In this document: one piece after another, positions 60,301-64,000 of the stretch
Position numbering within the stretch: the stretch's first letter is position 1
Layout: every line of letters begins with the position of its first letter
Assembly: GCF_037042905.1 (NCBI RefSeq)
Contig: NC_087246.1
Location: 32,044,001 to 32,108,000, forward strand
DNA from: Lytechinus pictus
Lineage: Eukaryota > Echinodermata > Echinoidea > Temnopleuroida > Toxopneustidae
DNA length: 64,000 nucleotides
Reading direction: 5' to 3'
Translations under genes and position numbers: made by a program
The notes under the pieces: generated by a model
Seen by the model: the letters and a program-made list of their open reading frames with translations, nothing else
Database searches by the model: none
What the model was told of the DNA's origin: nothing

Positions 60301-63300
60301 ATGGATTGACTGTTAGTAGGAAGGACAAGGTACTAGTTAGTACTCTCACCAGGAGGAGTATCGAGTAAAACACGATTTCAAACATGAGGTCTGGAAGAAA
60401 ACCACACCATGTAATATTTAAAATAATTTGATAAAATAATAATTTAACGTGGATATATAATGTTGCATAACACAGAGTTTATGTGGTAATTATTAACTGA
60501 GCCATGATAGTGAATTGCTTCCCTCGCAGGGTTGAGCACTGTACACATGATATCATACCAGAGAAAGTAGCTGATAGATCGCTGAAATTAGTTTCAACTT
60601 AACAAAAATTGATATCGTACCCGAAAATCTATACATTTAGAAACATCAGAGTGGAATCAGATAGCATTGATATCGTGAAATATGCATTTTGAAAGCAATA
60701 ACTTTCAACTTATTGAAATTGGATGCTCATTCCAGAAGCTTAAATTCCAAAAATCTCTACTCGTATGATTCTACTTTTTTCCGGAAGATATTCTCTGATA
60801 TAGAAAGACGTTATGGTTCAATCAGAGGTTGATGAAAGTCGTTATGGGTTTACCGCCGGTTTACCGGTCCAGAAATCATATCGTTAAGCCTCACTGGAAT
60901 CGTTCTACTACTCTGGTAATATATAATTTATATGTAATTGGAAGACACATAATAGGATTATAAGAGGTAATATATATAAAAGAGGATATTGACATGGGAT
61001 GAAAAATGCACTGATATCCCAGGCGAAAAAGAATATGCGTAGTTTTCATTCTTTAAATGGATATATGAGTATACGAGCACAGAGGACGAATCGAAAGAGA
61101 TTACATGTAAGATCGAGGGAGAGAGAGAGAGATAGGGGGGAGGAAGGGGGGAGACATACAAAAAAATAAGAGAGGTGTGTGTATAAGGGACAGACAGGAA
61201 ATGCGTGTGTGCGGTGAGGGAGAGGGGGATGAGAAAAAAAATGAGAGAGGGAGGGAGAGCGGGAAGGGATGAAAGGTGTGGAAAGGAGGAGGAAATAGGA
61301 GGTAGTTGTCAGCTGCAAATTGAAGGGATGAAATCATAATGGAAGAAGATCTTGAAATACATTAACACAGAGCTGAAATGAGTCAATAGAGATTATTAGA
61401 AAGAGATCGCAACAAACAAATTAGATTTAAGCGGCACCAATCAACACATGAAAGGGTTATAAAGAAATGACTTAGACAAGAATATTGGGAGCGTGAGGGA
61501 GAGGGAGTATCTGAAAACAGGTAATCTTAGATTTAGGTAAAGGTGTGCCGATGCTCTCATTACGAAACAGGTGCTTCAGATTAGAATAAGATACTTGACT
61601 AAAGAAGTACGTGTTTTTTATCTGACGCAGTGGTACGTGATGATTGCTGATTCGAACGTGTTTGGGAACCTAAAATAGAACACGAAAGTCAACTATTTAC
61701 TCCATGCTTCACTTGGGTAAAAATTCGTGAGTTACATCTGCTTACAAACCAAGCATGACAAAGTCAAAGTATCAGACATAGTAATACCTGGTAATATAAA
61801 TAATATAATTATGATTATTGAGGAAAGATTACTGACATCATACAAAAATGACCTTAGCTGAATTGAGCATTTCATGAATATAAAACGAAGATGCTTGCCG
61901 AAAAAGGCAACATATCAGAATAAGTACGTAAAAAGAATCCTTACGGTGTGTGTGTTTTAGTTTAAAAAAACCCAGCTATTTATATTTTAGTTTGCTATTT
62001 TTAAGGCGGTTATTGCTTACAAGATTACAATGAATTATAATTTTAAATTTAAATTCAAATGTTCTCAATATACGTAATCATGGTAATTGGCGGTGGTAGC
62101 GGCTAATTTTGAAGTGATCACTATCCTATTCTAATAAAATGAAAAAAACTTAGTTAAAAAACTGAGATACTGGTTAACTAATCGGATTACTAGAGAAAGG
62201 AGATACCCCCGTAGGTGTCACGTTAAAAACAAATTAACGGTTGCCAGAGTTACGCTAACCACTCTTGCAGCTAAGGGAATGAGGGGTGTAGTTAATTTCC
62301 TCCTTCCCAAAGGAGAAAAAACGAAACAGATACAGAAGACGGTTATCTAAAAAAAACATCTTCAATTTTTTGCGGTATGGAAAACTATTTGCAATATGTT
62401 TCATATTTTTACGTTTCAGTTCACCAAACTTAACGAAAATAGCGACACTTCTGAATACAAGAGAGAAATTTCTTACGAATGATGTTAATGTCAAAATAAT
62501 CCACACCCTCTCACATTTTTACTATCACTATGAAATATACATCTCTATTCAGTACTAAATCTAGCTTACAAAATTGTATACGGTAGAAAACAATATTCAT
62601 CCAGAGCTCATTTCTTACTCGGCACACACACGAAATCAAGGAATATTAAGCGTTACCACAAAACACGTCTTTAGTGAAAAAGAAAGTTGAAAAAAGTCAG
62701 TTAAAAACTATTAGTTGCAAGACGCTGAATCAGTATCGCCGAGAACTTGTAGGACCTTCGGACTTTGAATGAACTTTCTAGCTAGAAGTCAACTTGGGAA
62801 GTGCTTTGCTATTCATATCACACCAGAGAGAGATGATGGTGGCTGGAGGATCTTTCCTTTCCTCTAATCTCTAGGGGATACTTTGGGTCAGGAGCATTCG
62901 GGATGAGTAATTACATTCATAGCAGCTTCTTGAAATTCAATTCAACCTCTGCATGACAACTCTGATTTACACCTAAAAGCCGTCCCTTTCTTCACCTTTT
63001 CACTTTTAAGTCACTCTTCGTTTCTTTCTCTTTCAGCTATCTTAAAGTTCAACTCCTTCTCATGTCGTTAACAAACAGGTGGACACAAGGATTCTAATAT
63101 CCTATCCTACAACTAGGAGTATAGGTCTTCTTTCATTGACTTAGATTGAACTCTTATGACATTGCATTAATGTACTCTTCCTTCTAATATTATTACTAAT
63201 AATTTGAGTGTCCTTGGACTAGCTTATGCCAACTCGGGAGTCATGAACAAAAAAAACATTCAAACTATTCTCTCAAGCATTACGCTTTTTAAGTCAGATG

Positions 63301-64000
63301 AACTCCAGTACTCTTGATGATAATAAAATTTCCTTGTTAGGTATATCACAAATATTAGTTAATCAAGCTCATTGATATTTATAATATATATCTTTTGTAT
63401 TTTAACCAACGTTTACTTTTTTGGTTAGTTAGAAGAGACTAGGCAAAAAGTTATCCCAAGATATTGCATAAAAATATGGAAAATCATTATCTGAGCATAA
63501 AATACATGATAAGTTGACGCAAAAAATAAATAATGTAATTCCAATGTGTCTTTGATGAAATTGTGATGCTAAATCTTGAATAGTTGTCCTTTATTTTTGT
63601 TATTTTTCCCTTCAGTGCGAAAGTTGACGGATCATTACTGATCCATGTCGTGCATGAACCTTTTAAAATGATGGCCGATTAATAACAACCGTCTGATGGT
63701 ATCTCACTGTGCTCATCATGCGATCAACTTACTGCAAACATGTCATTGACTCAGAAGAATTTGTCAAGAAATGAAACCGAAATCTTTCATTCCGGACACT
63801 GGAATATCTGCGATTTCTTTCCAAGAAATGGAATAGGAATGATAAAGTGGTGAGGCGAGAGCCTGTTCCCCTTCCTACTTCAAACATGTCAAATGTGAAC
63901 CTAAATGAGAATTCCGAAATCCAGGAGAGCGTTTCATTGAACAGCTTCGTCAGTGATTTTCATGGACTAATTTGCTCACATCCAATCAGATGCAAGGATT
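57397..64000. other. Probable upstream intron of the P2X gene or intergenic sequence
   Basis: No second P2X exon and no other gene recognised. Open frames at 58260-58544 (plus), 59224-59568 (minus), 59719-60027 (plus) and 62255-62506 (minus) show no known domain. The 59300-60030 stretch is less AT-rich than its surroundings. A purine-rich tract (plus strand GA/GGA) lies at about 61108-61290. Confidence 0.45.

Overview
The window is eukaryotic, AT-rich and repeat-rich. It most likely comes from a marine invertebrate deuterostome, and a sea urchin or other echinoderm is the best guess. The evidence is a tandem array of U1 snRNA genes with a repeat unit of about 1.4 kb (an arrangement known from sea urchins), tRNA-derived SINEs with (ATT)n tails, several short inverted-repeat DNA transposons, and a spliced exon of a P2X receptor. 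Nothing resembles a bacterial gene or operon. Species assignment is an inference.

Layout. (1) 1 to about 34,660: a head-to-tail array of 24 complete U1 snRNA genes, all on the minus strand. The array continues beyond the left edge, because the window opens inside the promoter of another copy. Units up to about 25.3 kb are very homogeneous (1,392-1,411 bp) and include an older duplication of four units (offset about 5,625 bp). From about 26 kb the units are more diverged and are organised as a 2,629-bp dimer that carries a fixed deletion and a 144-bp SINE-like insertion. From about 34.1 kb outward the units decay: one lacks its U1 gene, and a 15-nt U1 3' end survives at 35.6 kb. (2) 34.76-40.57 kb: a belt of repeats, with GC-rich interspersed modules, two related SINE copies, a foldback-like element with a 49-bp satellite, and a MITE. 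(3) 40.6-57.2 kb: mostly non-coding DNA with three inverted-repeat elements, a cluster of four CACGTG E-boxes, purine-rich tracts and poly-G runs. (4) 57,280-57,396, minus strand: one exon of a P2X-type ATP-gated channel (end of the second membrane helix plus the YxxxK motif), with good splice sites. The remaining sequence to 64 kb would be intron or intergenic, and I recognise no other exon.

How it works together. The U1 genes encode the RNA of the snRNP that recognises 5' splice sites. Each has the 5'-splice-site pairing sequence, the U1-70K and U1A binding loops, an Sm site, a 3' stem-loop with a UUCG tetraloop, a candidate proximal promoter near -50, an E-box-like site near -90 and a 3' box. 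Fourteen of the 24 copies share one identical 162-nt sequence. The other ten carry one to three substitutions. The pattern fits concerted evolution in the core with relaxed homogenisation at the array edge. The P2X exon belongs to an unrelated neighbouring gene.
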